Positions 1-8,584 are shown, numbered from the stretch's first letter. The stretch is DNA of 54,074 nucleotides from Actinomycetes bacterium (GCA_024644435.1 JAHEKZ010000005.1:24327-78400); one strand, 5' to 3'. The notes: generated from the sequence alone by a model not told the origin. Program-made: numbers and translations.

Positions 1-1352
1 TGCCAGGTCTGGTCGGAACGGATGGTGATGTCGCCCGATACGAAGCGCATGGGGTTGCCGGCCACCGTGTGAGACGGCCCGACGTTGAGGGTGTCTCCGT
101 CGAGGAACTGCAGCACATCGGCGGTGTCGTCGACGCCGGCGAACTCAGCTGCTGCCAGCAGGCTGTCCTTGGGAGCCTCGACGAAGTCCTCGTACCGCAA
201 CCTGAGGTAGGGGTGGTGTCGCCCGAGTCTTTCGATGATCGAGTTCTGCACGTCCCACAGCACGGCTGCCTTTGCCGGGCCGTAGACGGGCATCGGAATG
301 CCGCCAGCCTCGGGTCGCGCCACCTTCTTGGTCCAGGCATGCGCAACAGCGCGGCTGTCTCGCACGACGTGCAGAATCCGCAGCTCGACCCCGGGGGTCT
401 GCGCGAGCATCAGGGCGTACGACGCGTGCTTGCTGGAGTCGATGATCGTCCGTGCTCCGGAAACCTCAGCCATGGCGCGGTAGAGCTGGGCGATCCGCCC
501 GAGGTACTGCGTGTGCCGTCGCTTGTAGGACGGGGAGAGGCCGGGGTGGAGCATCAAGGGCACGTAGCGGTTGCGATCGACGCCGAACCGCAGGGCGACC
601 GCCTCGTCGGCGTCGACGCGGTCCCAGCCCCCGAAGGCCACCTCGCCCACGTCTTGCCAGAACGGGCAGGTGTTGAACGGTTTGCCACATCCGCAGAGCT
701 CGTTGTCGCGCAGCCCCCGGTCCCACAGGTGGACGGTCTCACCCACACCCAGGACTCCGGGAAGCTCTCCCAGCGCCCGCTCGAGAAGGGTGGTTCCACT
801 ACGACCCTGTCCGCCGATGTAGACGATCCGCAGTGGTTCTGCGGCGGGGGAGCTGGTCGACGGCGTCTGTATCCCAGCGATCAGCTCGCCGATGCGAACA
901 ACGCCCTCGGGAGGGGCCGACTCACCGACCGACTCGCTTCGCGGGTGGGCCAACGCGGCATCCACCTGGGCATCGAGATCGGAGGTCTCACGTACTGACG
1001 ACACGATGCCGGCCGCGGCGATCCGTAGTGCAAATCGCTGCTGGTGCCCGTCGACGTGCTCACCTCGATCGGGGTCGCGAGGAAAGCAGATGGGGACTAG
1101 GCCGCCGCGCCGGATGTCGGTGATGGTGGCCGGGCCGCCGTGGCAGACCACGGCGTCGGCCCGCGCGATCTCGGTCTGCAGCTGTGCGTGGTCGAGCAGA
1201 CGTGACCGTTCTCCGTTGAGCGGCGGTCGAGCAGTGCCGTACTGGATGAAGACCTCATGCTCCGGATGGCGTCGGGCGTACTCGTCTGCCCAGTCGACCA
1301 GCCGCTGGAAGGGGTGGAAGTCGGTGCCGACGGTCACCAGGATGCGGCTCAT
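1..1352 (-). CDS. Alg13/PssE-like glycosyltransferase fused to sulfotransferase (3' end off window)
   Basis: One continuous frame of 450 visible codons runs from an ATG at 1352 off the left edge. Residues 1 to about 135 look like a GT28 C-terminal/Alg13/PssE domain, with VTVGTDFHPFQRLV, CHGGPATITD and a GEHVDGHQ motif. A Pro/Ser-rich linker (about 145-170) leads into a sulfotransferase domain with the PAPS-binding loop GGQGRSGTTLLERAL, IIDSSKHASYA, RILHVVRDSRAV and, near the edge, VAGNPMRFVSG. The start overlaps the stop of the Alg14/PssD-like gene upstream (ATGA), so the two are probably translationally coupled. Inference: the N-terminal half pairs with the Alg14-like protein to make one glycosyltransferase, and the C-terminal half sulfates the same glycan. 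The fusion is unusual; the domain calls themselves are firm. Confidence 0.85.
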   Translation of the reverse strand, partial: MSRILVTVGTDFHPFQRLVDWADEYARRHPEHEVFIQYGTARPPLNGERSRLLDHAQLQTEIARADAVVCHGGPATITDIRRGGLVPICFPRDPDRGEHVDGHQQRFALRIAAAGIVSSVRETSDLDAQVDAALAHPRSESVGESAPPEGVVRIGELIAGIQTPSTSSPAAEPLRIVYIGGQGRSGTTLLERALGELPGVLGVGETVHLWDRGLRDNELCGCGKPFNTCPFWQDVGEVAFGGWDRVDADEAVALRFGVDRNRYVPLMLHPGLSPSYKRRHTQYLGRIAQLYRAMAEVSGARTIIDSSKHASYALMLAQTPGVELRILHVVRDSRAVAHAWTKKVARPEAGGIPMPVYGPAKAAVLWDVQNSIIERLGRHHPYLRLRYEDFVEAPKDSLLAAAEFAGVDDTADVLQFLDGDTLNVGPSHTVAGNPMRFVSGDITIRSDQTW

Positions 1353-1822
1353 AGCAGTGGTCCTACGAGCACCGAGTCCTTGTAGAGCTTCTGCTGCTCT
1401 TCCCACTGCACGCAGAAGAGCGTGCTGACCGGACGACAGAGCCGGCCGGTGACCGTTCTGCTGTCGATCCGGTCGTACACCTCGACGTAGACCGTGGGAA
1501 TTCCTTTGGCCCGAGCGATCAGGAAGAACGGGTAGGCGACGGCTGCACCGGTCGAGACGACGATGTCGGGACTCTGCTCGGCGATCACTCGCCTCGCCAA
1601 GGCCGTGTTGCGTGCCAGGTTCGGCAGGTTACGAGTGGTCGGGTGGTATGCCCACGTGACGTCCTCGGCCACCAGCTGGGAGACGGCGTCGGCTGTGTCG
1701 AAGGTGACCCAGTGCCGTCGCTCGCGCGGCCAGAGGGGAGCCATGGCGAGCAGCTGAGCCAGATGTCCGCCGCTCGAGCCGACAAGGAGAGCTCGACCGG
1801 ACAGGCCAGTCAGTGCCTCCAC
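1349..1822 (-). CDS. Alg14/PssD-like glycosyltransferase subunit
   Basis: A protein of 157 aa with the Alg14/PssD signature: ALLVGSSGGHLAQLL at the N-terminus, then a Rossmann-like half ending in DIVVSTGAAVAYPFFLIARA and a VYVEVYDR motif. Members of this family anchor and pair with an Alg13/PssE-like catalytic subunit to transfer a sugar onto a lipid-linked acceptor. Such a partner is encoded by the next gene, which overlaps the stop by 4 nt. I chose GTG 1822 because family members begin about ten residues before the GSSGGH motif and a GGGGGAA stretch precedes it. An in-frame ATG at 1924 would add 34 residues with no visible ribosome binding site. Confidence 0.82.
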   Translation of the reverse strand: MEALTGLSGRALLVGSSGGHLAQLLAMAPLWPRERRHWVTFDTADAVSQLVAEDVTWAYHPTTRNLPNLARNTALARRVIAEQSPDIVVSTGAAVAYPFFLIARAKGIPTVYVEVYDRIDSRTVTGRLCRPVSTLFCVQWEEQQKLYKDSVLVGPLL

Positions 1823-1949
1823 GTTTCCCCCGGTCTGCGTGTCGCGTTGTTGTGGTCCATTCTTCCGTGTTGCACCACCGATGATGTCGCCACCACCAAA
1901 GACCCGGCAAACGGGTGACGCCATTCGGGTGAACGCCCTTGGACCTCGC

Positions 1950-3446
1950 CTACTGGTTGCGCCGCCGCAGGGCCGCCGAGAGCTCGGGGAGGTGAAGCTG
2001 TCGGCGGTAGAGGCGGACGAACCCGAAATAGGCAGCGGCGCAGATGGCGATGCTGATAGCCAAGGCCAGCCATGTCTGACCCAGCCATAGCGCGACGAGC
2101 CCGGCCGGCAGAGCGACAGCTACCAGGTTGGCCAGCACGGCGTAGGCAGTGCCGATCTCAAAGGGATGGATCCCATCGGTGCGCGCCAGCTGGGCGACCG
2201 AGAGTCCGTTGATCACGATGATGCTTGTGCCCCAGGCAATCGCTGCCCCGAAGGCGCCGTAGGACGGCACCAGCAGAAAGATCAGGATCACCTGGGTGAC
2301 GAGGGCGCCCAGGGAGTTGGTCAGGGTTATCCCGGTGCGTCCGGTCATGCTCAGCATGACGTCGACCATGCCGGAGCCGTTGCCGATGAACGCAGCGATG
2401 CAGAGTGCGACGGTCACTGGCCAGGCGGACGTGTACGACTCACCGAAGATGCTCAGCAGCAGCGGGCTGAAGATGGCGACGCCGATGTAGAGCGGGCCGT
2501 TCATCAAGATGATCCAGGTGGTAGTGGATCGGTACACGGCCGAAATCGCACCCCGGCGGTCAGCGGTCGCAAGGCTGGCGACCTGCGGCTGAGCCGCAAG
2601 CGCCAGTGCGGAGTTCGTGAGCTGACCCACGACCAGGAAGCGGGTGGCGATCGCGTACACGGCGGCCTCCGCCGGACCTTGGAGCGCGGACACCAACACG
2701 ATGTCGAAGCGCTGCCGGGCCTGCTGGACGACGCTGGTGATGGCCCTGGGCCAGGTGAAGGTCCAGAACTGCTTCCGCAGCCCGGGCCCCATCGGCGTCT
2801 CGTCGCCGCGGAGCCGACGGGTGATCCACAGCCAGGTGAGAACAACGAGGATCAGATAGGGCAGTGCCCATGCCGCTGTTACCGCGACGATGCCGCCCAG
2901 GGCGGCGGCCGCGATCGTCAGCAGCACCTGCAGCGTCGGGCGAAGAAGGCGGTCGAGGCTGGCGGTGGGCGCCATCGTGCCCAGTCCGCGGGTCGCGCCG
3001 AGCAGGGCGTCGAAGAGCACGATGGCTGGAAGCGCGAACGCGAGCGCGCGCAGCAGCTCGGTGCCCGTGTCGCTGCCATCGAGCAGCAGGTCTGAAGCCG
3101 CAGGCGCCAACCCGAAGAGCGCGACCGCCCCGACCACTGACAGCAGGAGGACCGGCCGAAGGGTGGCCCGCAGCAGGGGCTTCAGCTCTCCGGTGCGTCC
3201 GAGCTCACGTAGCCGTGCGACCCAGTAGACGAGGCCGATCGAGGTGCCGAGCCGGGTAATGGTCGCGATCAGCAGCACCACCGACGTTGCGGCGAAGTAG
3301 AGGCCGGTGTCCTCTTCGGAGAAGGAGCGCGCGACGACGACCGACAGTGCGATACCGAGTCCAGCGGCGGCAGCCGCGGCCATGATGTTCTGTGAACCAC
3401 CCCGGCCGATGCGGTGCAGGTGCGTAGGTGCGTGCTGGTCGCTCAT
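1950..3446 (-). CDS. Wzx-type polysaccharide flippase (MOP superfamily)
   Basis: A 498-aa polytopic protein of about 12-14 hydrophobic segments, beginning with a short cytoplasmic stretch and GGSQNIMAAAAAAGLGIALS. It resembles the oligosaccharide flippase branch of the MOP superfamily, with charged loops between paired helices and a conserved RFDIVLVSAL region mid-protein. Its expected role is moving undecaprenyl-linked repeat units across the plasma membrane for Wzy-type polymerisation. I chose ATG 3446 because it overlaps the stop of the upstream sulfotransferase (ATGA), the pattern used throughout this operon; the in-frame ATG at 3473 would extend further into that gene. The substrate cannot be read from the sequence. 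Confidence 0.85.
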   Translation of the reverse strand: MSDQHAPTHLHRIGRGGSQNIMAAAAAAGLGIALSVVVARSFSEEDTGLYFAATSVVLLIATITRLGTSIGLVYWVARLRELGRTGELKPLLRATLRPVLLLSVVGAVALFGLAPAASDLLLDGSDTGTELLRALAFALPAIVLFDALLGATRGLGTMAPTASLDRLLRPTLQVLLTIAAAALGGIVAVTAAWALPYLILVVLTWLWITRRLRGDETPMGPGLRKQFWTFTWPRAITSVVQQARQRFDIVLVSALQGPAEAAVYAIATRFLVVGQLTNSALALAAQPQVASLATADRRGAISAVYRSTTTWIILMNGPLYIGVAIFSPLLLSIFGESYTSAWPVTVALCIAAFIGNGSGMVDVMLSMTGRTGITLTNSLGALVTQVILIFLLVPSYGAFGAAIAWGTSIIVINGLSVAQLARTDGIHPFEIGTAYAVLANLVAVALPAGLVALWLGQTWLALAISIAICAAAYFGFVRLYRRQLHLPELSAALRRRNQ

Positions 3447-4303
3447 CGCCGCCACGAGGGGACGTGGCCCCACCAGTTGGCCAGTCGTTCATCGAACGGC
3501 AGGTAGTGCGCGTTGAGCTGCTCCCTGAGGGTGTCGCCCATCGGTGCACGAGACCGTGCATTGTGCTGCTTCAACGACACCTTCTGGTCGGACAGTCCGA
3601 GGAACTCGGTGACTCTCGGCCAGTCTCGCTCTGGGGTCGACCAGAAGTCGGCGCTGTCGAGGACCAGCATGTTTTCGGCACCGACCGCGCGCTCCATGCG
3701 CTGCAGCTGGTCGATGTACTCGCCTCGCTTCACGTAGGCAAGATGTTGATGGGCCAGGCTCCGACGGACCTCCCCGGAACGGAGTCGTTCCTCCGCGCCC
3801 TTGAGTCGCTCGCTCTCGAGCTCGAGTGCGCGCTCAAAGGGTTCGGTCTCGAACCCTCGGGCAAGCTCGTGGGCATGTGCCGAGTAGGCGCGCTCCACAG
3901 GGTCACGCAGAAGCGCAATCACCCGCACCCCCGGTAACGCGTGCGCGATGCGGGCCGCCGTCAGTGGGTGCCACAGGTAGTAAGGGCTCGACTCGCCCAC
4001 TACCACGCGACCCTCGCCCTCCCGCCGAGCGTTCTCGACCGCCCCATGGGTAGGGAAGTGCGCGCGGTACCACTCGATCGACTGCTCGGGATGGAGGTCG
4101 AAGTAGTGAACGCCCTTGCGCATGGTGGGGCCCAGGAAGCCGTGGTGCTGGGCGAGGGCTTTGAAGAGTGTCGTGGTGCCGCACCGCTGGCCGCCGATGA
4201 TCAGCAGGTCGGGAAGTACCCGGTGCTTGGCCGTGCGTCGGCCGAGCTGGTCCGCGGCGACGAGAGCCAGCTTGCGACTGACGTCCTTGACGGTTCCGCT
4301 CAT
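3443..4303 (-). CDS. Sulfotransferase (polysaccharide operon)
   Basis: A 286-aa PAPS-dependent sulfotransferase. The 5'-phosphosulfate loop is LLIIGGQRCGTTTLFKAL at residues about 31-48 and the 3'-phosphate region is VIALLRDPVERAYSAH; KGVHYFDLH and KRGEYIDQL follow the pattern of heparan-sulfate-type and bacterial carbohydrate sulfotransferases. It lies between the flippase and the phosphotransferase-like gene, overlapping both by 4 nt, so sulfation of the polysaccharide or its lipid-linked unit is the likely job. ATG 4303 was chosen because it overlaps the upstream stop. The gene contains a TTA leucine codon at 3937-3935 (in AHALPGV), rare in such GC-rich genomes. Confidence 0.86.
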   Translation of the reverse strand: MSGTVKDVSRKLALVAADQLGRRTAKHRVLPDLLIIGGQRCGTTTLFKALAQHHGFLGPTMRKGVHYFDLHPEQSIEWYRAHFPTHGAVENARREGEGRVVVGESSPYYLWHPLTAARIAHALPGVRVIALLRDPVERAYSAHAHELARGFETEPFERALELESERLKGAEERLRSGEVRRSLAHQHLAYVKRGEYIDQLQRMERAVGAENMLVLDSADFWSTPERDWPRVTEFLGLSDQKVSLKQHNARSRAPMGDTLREQLNAHYLPFDERLANWWGHVPSWRR

Positions 4304-5487
4304 GACTCGCTCACTTCTCGGCGGTTGGCAGCAGATCCCTGGAGTGCAGTCCGGTTCATCAGTGTGGGCAGCAGCCACTCTCCCACTGCTCCCAGGCGCC
4401 CCCCGGCCGCCATCTGGTCGTCGTCCAGGTAGCGACCGGCGAGCTCAAGCAGGTAGCCGGTCGTCACGACATCGACCTCTTGCTGGTGGTGCACGCCGAA
4501 CGGGCGCAGAAGTCGCGGCGCGGAGTCATAGAGGTCCCCGGGTAGCGACCGTAGGTCTTTGGTCAAGGGCACGCGTGATGTCAGGAAGAGGTGGAGAGCG
4601 TCGTACCCGGCCGGCACCCCCGTCGCGAATCGCTCCCAGTCCCACACCGAGCAGCCGTCGGCGTCCGACGCCATGTTCGTACGTCGCCAGTCGCCGTGCC
4701 ACGAGCCCCAGGGCACCGATGTGTGCTGGGCAGCCTGCACCCATTGCTCCGCCACCACTGAGAAGTCGAGCTCAATGCCCGATGCGTCAGGGCTGCAGGC
4801 GCGGCTGCGCCATTGGTCGGCCATGGTGGCCAGCTCCGCTTGGGCGTCGACCGACTCGCGGGCGACCGAGGCAACCTCGACCTGGGCGGCAACGACCGCA
4901 GCGTCGTCGGTGCGGCTCTTGCCTCGTGTGGGAACCGGGGCCTGGACGACATACGGGTGCTCGGCGTACATCCCCGAGCCGATGAGTGTGGGAACCCGGA
5001 CGGAGCGGAGGCCGCTGAGTGTGGCGAGCGCCTCGATCTCACGCTGAACGAGCCGGTCGCTCAGGCCATCGACGCCGCACTTGGCGAAGGCGGTCAGCGT
5101 TCCGCTCCTCGTCGTCAGTGCAAGAACGGGCTTGCGGTTGGCCCGAGGTGGCCCGAGGTGAACTCCGAAGACGTACTCGCCTGCGGGCAGGTGCTGAAGG
5201 ATGGGGGCCAGGACGGCCGGCTCGGGCAGCCGCACGCCACGGGCACCGGCGGCGAGGGCGACTCGGGCGGCCCTGGTTCGCAGGCGTGCGGCGAATGACG
5301 TGCGGTCGCGCAGGGCGTTGAGGATGACTCCGGCCGCCTGGTGGGGTCGGGTCGGAAGGATGAGTCGGGGGTCGGCTGAGCTCGGCAGCAGCAGATATTG
5401 TGGGCCAGTCGTCGCGTCGCCGTGTCCGGACTGCTCGTCCCGAGCCCAGAGCAGGTCGAGTGCGCTTCCGGACGTGGTGGCCGTCAC
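4300..5487 (-). CDS. Aminoglycoside-phosphotransferase-fold protein in polysaccharide operon
   Basis: A 395-aa protein starting at GTG 5487, which overlaps the stop of the Wzy-like gene (GTGA). The C-terminal half has the APH/choline-kinase catalytic loop SWHGDWRRTNM and a following SVWDWERF, matching the Brenner HGDxxxxN and metal-binding Asp motifs; the N-terminal part has a possible nucleotide-binding lobe including LTAFAKCGVDGLSDRLVQREIEAL. The catalytic residues look intact, so a small-molecule or sugar kinase acting on a precursor or the glycan is plausible, though substrates in this fold are diverse. Its place inside the operon argues against a drug-resistance role. A 10-bp exact tandem duplication (GGCCCGAGGT) lies near 5141-5160 within the reading frame. 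Confidence 0.75.
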   Translation of the reverse strand: MTATTSGSALDLLWARDEQSGHGDATTGPQYLLLPSSADPRLILPTRPHQAAGVILNALRDRTSFAARLRTRAARVALAAGARGVRLPEPAVLAPILQHLPAGEYVFGVHLGPPRANRKPVLALTTRSGTLTAFAKCGVDGLSDRLVQREIEALATLSGLRSVRVPTLIGSGMYAEHPYVVQAPVPTRGKSRTDDAAVVAAQVEVASVARESVDAQAELATMADQWRSRACSPDASGIELDFSVVAEQWVQAAQHTSVPWGSWHGDWRRTNMASDADGCSVWDWERFATGVPAGYDALHLFLTSRVPLTKDLRSLPGDLYDSAPRLLRPFGVHHQQEVDVVTTGYLLELAGRYLDDDQMAAGGRLGAVGEWLLPTLMNRTALQGSAANRREVSES

Positions 5488-6980
5488 GTTGCGCGCTCCC
5501 GGGTCCAGCGAGTGATCGATGGCTTTTCCCATTGCGGCGTCAGGCGTCGAAAGCCGGTGTCGCCAAGGCGCGGCACGACTGGGTCCGGTTCGCCGTCCAG
5601 CCGGTCGCGCTCGTTGCGCCAGAGCAGGGCCACCGATATCAGCAGCAAAGAGAGCGTTGAGCTGATGCCGACGTAGACAAAGATGTAGAGCATCTGCACG
5701 AGCACGATGGTGTGGGCGGCAATGCCGATCGGCGTCACATCGCGTCGGAAGCGCCACAGAATGGCAAGGAAGAAGCCCACGAACGCACCGAACCCGATGA
5801 CTCCGTGCGAGTAGAGAACATTCCATGCCTGGCCGGTGCTCCCGATGGTCCGGTTGCCGCACCGCGGACATTCCTGCGTTGCGCCGATCGCGATCGAGTC
5901 TTCGCTGCCCACGGTCTCGCGGGTTCCGCCGTAGCCGATCAGGGGCGAGCTCAGCCCGCCGTTGATCGACGCCTGGGCCAGCGAGCTGCGGACCTGGTCG
6001 CTGTTGCCGTTATCAGCCCGGCTCTGCACTACCCCGCCCAGCGGTGTCACAGCCAGTACGAACAGACCGGCTGCTCCGACCGCCAGGAGGGCGCCGATCA
6101 GCCACGGGCGACCGGCCAGAGCGAGACGGAAGACGGCGTAGCACGTCGCCAGTGCCAGACCGAGCCACAGCCCGCGGTTCAGCGAGTAGACGATGGGGAC
6201 GACGGCGACGGCGAGAGCTGCCAGGCCCCAGATCCTTCGCCGCGCCGTTCCGTAGACGATCCACGCCACGATGAACCAGATGATCAGGATCGAGAGGTTG
6301 TTGCCCCAGGCGTTGGTGAACTCGAAGGGAGCGTTCGGTCTGGCGTCACCGGTGCCGATCACATCCTGGATCTGCGCGACCTGGGGGTGAACCATCGACA
6401 CGATGCCTCGCCTGGCCGCCAGTGGCCCTGGGAGCAGCAGCTCGACCGGCGACTTCCACTCCAGTGACGGCAGGGCGAGTCCGACGAACCCACCGGCCAA
6501 GGTGACGATGAACAGGGTGCTGAGCCATCGGATGATGCGAAGACGCGGTACCTCGGCCTCGGTCAGGTTTCCGACGTACAGCAGCACCACGGTGGCGCCG
6601 AGGTACTGCAGACTTCGCAGCACGTAGGCGTCCAGGCCCTGCGCGAAGGTCGTGGGCAGCGTGTCCGGGGCGTTGATCCCCAGAACGACCAGCCCCAGCA
6701 GGGTCCACCCGATGAAGAGCATCCAGAGCCCGAACCACGGCGGCACCTGGATGTGGGGTCGCTGCTTGAGCTGCCACGCCATGGGAATCGCCGCGATCGG
6801 GAAGACCAGGGCGCCGAGCCCGATCGCCCACCAGAGCGGGTACCCGACGAGTGCGGCCATCAGCGGCCAGCCCGCCGGCCACCGTGCAGGGGACCACCAG
6901 GGGGCGACAGCGCGCCCGTCCCGCTGGTCCTGCGCGGCTGAGTCGGGGTGCCCGGACACCTGGGCTGTGGGCGTCGTCAT
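5484..6980 (-). CDS. O-antigen ligase/Wzy-like polysaccharide polymerase
   Basis: A 498-aa integral membrane protein with about 11-12 hydrophobic segments and a large extracytoplasmic loop before the last helices, containing RADNGNSDQVRSSLAQ and a GYGGTRETVG stretch. That layout is typical of the O-antigen ligase/Wzy_C superfamily. It would polymerise flipped repeat units or ligate glycan to an acceptor outside the membrane. The ATG at 6980 follows the stop of the Wzz-like gene by 2 nt and its own stop overlaps the next start. The loop has several Cys residues (ATQECPRCGNR), which could form a disulfide or a metal site; this is uncommon in the family. Confidence 0.82.
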   Translation of the reverse strand: MTTPTAQVSGHPDSAAQDQRDGRAVAPWWSPARWPAGWPLMAALVGYPLWWAIGLGALVFPIAAIPMAWQLKQRPHIQVPPWFGLWMLFIGWTLLGLVVLGINAPDTLPTTFAQGLDAYVLRSLQYLGATVVLLYVGNLTEAEVPRLRIIRWLSTLFIVTLAGGFVGLALPSLEWKSPVELLLPGPLAARRGIVSMVHPQVAQIQDVIGTGDARPNAPFEFTNAWGNNLSILIIWFIVAWIVYGTARRRIWGLAALAVAVVPIVYSLNRGLWLGLALATCYAVFRLALAGRPWLIGALLAVGAAGLFVLAVTPLGGVVQSRADNGNSDQVRSSLAQASINGGLSSPLIGYGGTRETVGSEDSIAIGATQECPRCGNRTIGSTGQAWNVLYSHGVIGFGAFVGFFLAILWRFRRDVTPIGIAAHTIVLVQMLYIFVYVGISSTLSLLLISVALLWRNERDRLDGEPDPVVPRLGDTGFRRLTPQWEKPSITRWTRERAT

Positions 6981-6982
6981 GG

Positions 6983-8584
6983 TCAGCGGGTCGGCGATGC
7001 CTTGCCCAGCGGGGCGTCACGGCTCGTGGAGCCGTTGGCCGCCTTCCCCTCTGAGGGGCGGTTACCCGCCTTACCAGGAGACTCGGGTTTGGCGGACGTC
7101 GATGTCACGGCGAGCGGAGCGGCCGGGTCGGGAGCATCGAAGACGGGGACGGTCACGGCTCCGGGAACGGTGGTGCCGACGAGCCGCCATTGCCGAACGC
7201 CGTCCTCGACAGCCTCGCGGTGGGTTCGACCCACCTCAATGACGGGAAGCGCTGCGTCGGCCAGCCGGCCGAAGAACTGGGCGTCAGCGGCGACGTCGTT
7301 CGGCCGGGAGCGGATCAGGACGAAGTGGTTGCGCTCGGCGAGGTCACGAAGGACCGCTTCGATGCCGCTGCCCTCGAGGTCGTCGATCTGTGAGTCGAGC
7401 CCATGGCCGGCCGTCAACAGCGAGAGGTGGCGGATGTCAGGGACGCGGTGGGCGGCCTTGGCGACCGGCACTCGTCCCCGCAGAACCTCGGTGAGGCCGT
7501 CGGTGGCCGGCATGCCGAAAAGGTCAGCGATGGTCGACGTCTGGTCGGCGATCACCAGCGTCGTGGGGTGGCCGGCCTTGGTCAGTGCGACTGCGAGGTT
7601 GGCCGTCACCACGTCCGCCCCGTAACCCTGGCTCGGCGAGGCGATGACGAGTGTGGCCGGCTGGTCGCCGAGGCCGCTGAGGATGGCATTCCTGACCTGC
7701 CCGAACGCCTCGGCGCCAGGCGAGTGGGATGGGAAGAGGGGGGCTGGGCTGCCGGGCGACCCCGGGATGTCGGCCAGGACGGCAAGCCCCAGCCTGCGCT
7801 CGACCGATCGCCAGTCGTAGCAGCGACCGTCACGTCGCTCGAGGAGGTAGAGACCCATCAGGCCCAGCAGCAGCCCGAATGCCAACCCGCTGGTGAGGAC
7901 CAGCGCGGTGTTCGGACTCGCTGGCCGCCGGGGGATGAGAGATTCACTGATCACCTTGCCGGGGTCGACCCGGGTGCCCACCAGGTAGGCCAACCGCGTG
8001 TTCACGGTCTGCAACGAGGACTCAAGGCCTGGGCGCTCATCATTGGTCGCGTTGCGCAGCTGCGACTCGAGCTCGGCGATCTGCTGGCGCAGTGCTCGCT
8101 GCTGTTGCTCGAGAAGGGAGTCGGCCGAGTCGCGTCGGTTGGCCAGGTAGGCGTCGGCGTATGCCGCTGCGCCGTCGCGGGCCTCCTCGGGCGTACTGCC
8201 GGCGAAGCTGATGCGGAGCACATTGGTGTTGGGTGGTACGGCGACCGACACGTGCTGCACGAGCTGTCCCACGATCTCGGGCGTCTGCAGGATGACCTTC
8301 GCCCTGGACGAGACCGCCTGCGAGCCCACCAGCTGGGCCTCGGTGTCGAGGTTCACCAGCGAGTTGGTGCGAGCCCCCTCGACAGCGTTGTCGAGCTCAC
8401 CGCCGATCGGACTGACCAGGACAGCCGAGGTGGAGATGTAGGTCTTGGGTGCCATGAGGAGGTACGTCGCCGCCAGTCCGAGGCCGATGACGGCCCCGAG
8501 GGCCACGACCCACCACCGCCTACGCAGAGCCCCCGAGTACTCACCCAGGGTGGCGCCTCCCTGCTGCCCACTGACCTGTTCCAC
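6983..8584 (-). CDS. Wzz-type chain-length regulator with degenerate tyrosine-kinase domain
   Basis: A 533-aa protein with the polysaccharide co-polymerase layout: a first membrane helix (RRRWWVVALGAVIGLGLAA), a periplasmic coiled-coil region rich in Gln/Glu/Arg (about residues 145-215), a second helix (ALVLTSGLAFGLLLGL) and a cytoplasmic P-loop-like domain. The Walker A position reads SPSQGYGADVVTANLA, without the GK[ST] needed for ATP, and the A' motif reads LVIADQTST, so the kinase is probably inactive. There is no Tyr-rich tail; the C-terminus is a Pro/Ser/Lys-rich disordered tail. I chose GTG 8584 because AAGGGG sits 6 nt upstream; an in-frame ATG at 8632 is the alternative. It is the first gene of the operon. 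Confidence 0.83.
   Translation of the reverse strand: MEQVSGQQGGATLGEYSGALRRRWWVVALGAVIGLGLAATYLLMAPKTYISTSAVLVSPIGGELDNAVEGARTNSLVNLDTEAQLVGSQAVSSRAKVILQTPEIVGQLVQHVSVAVPPNTNVLRISFAGSTPEEARDGAAAYADAYLANRRDSADSLLEQQQRALRQQIAELESQLRNATNDERPGLESSLQTVNTRLAYLVGTRVDPGKVISESLIPRRPASPNTALVLTSGLAFGLLLGLMGLYLLERRDGRCYDWRSVERRLGLAVLADIPGSPGSPAPLFPSHSPGAEAFGQVRNAILSGLGDQPATLVIASPSQGYGADVVTANLAVALTKAGHPTTLVIADQTSTIADLFGMPATDGLTEVLRGRVPVAKAAHRVPDIRHLSLLTAGHGLDSQIDDLEGSGIEAVLRDLAERNHFVLIRSRPNDVAADAQFFGRLADAALPVIEVGRTHREAVEDGVRQWRLVGTTVPGAVTVPVFDAPDPAAPLAVTSTSAKPESPGKAGNRPSEGKAANGSTSRDAPLGKASPTR

Noticed and set aside
69-998. Long plus-strand frame opposite the sulfotransferase fusion
   Set aside because: The minus strand carries clear glycosyltransferase and sulfotransferase motifs; the plus-strand translation has none and is a shadow of GC-rich codon bias.
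5141-5160. Ten-bp tandem duplication as a sign of a frameshift
   Set aside because: The APH-fold frame continues normally on both sides with catalytic residues intact downstream, so there is no evidence that the gene is broken.
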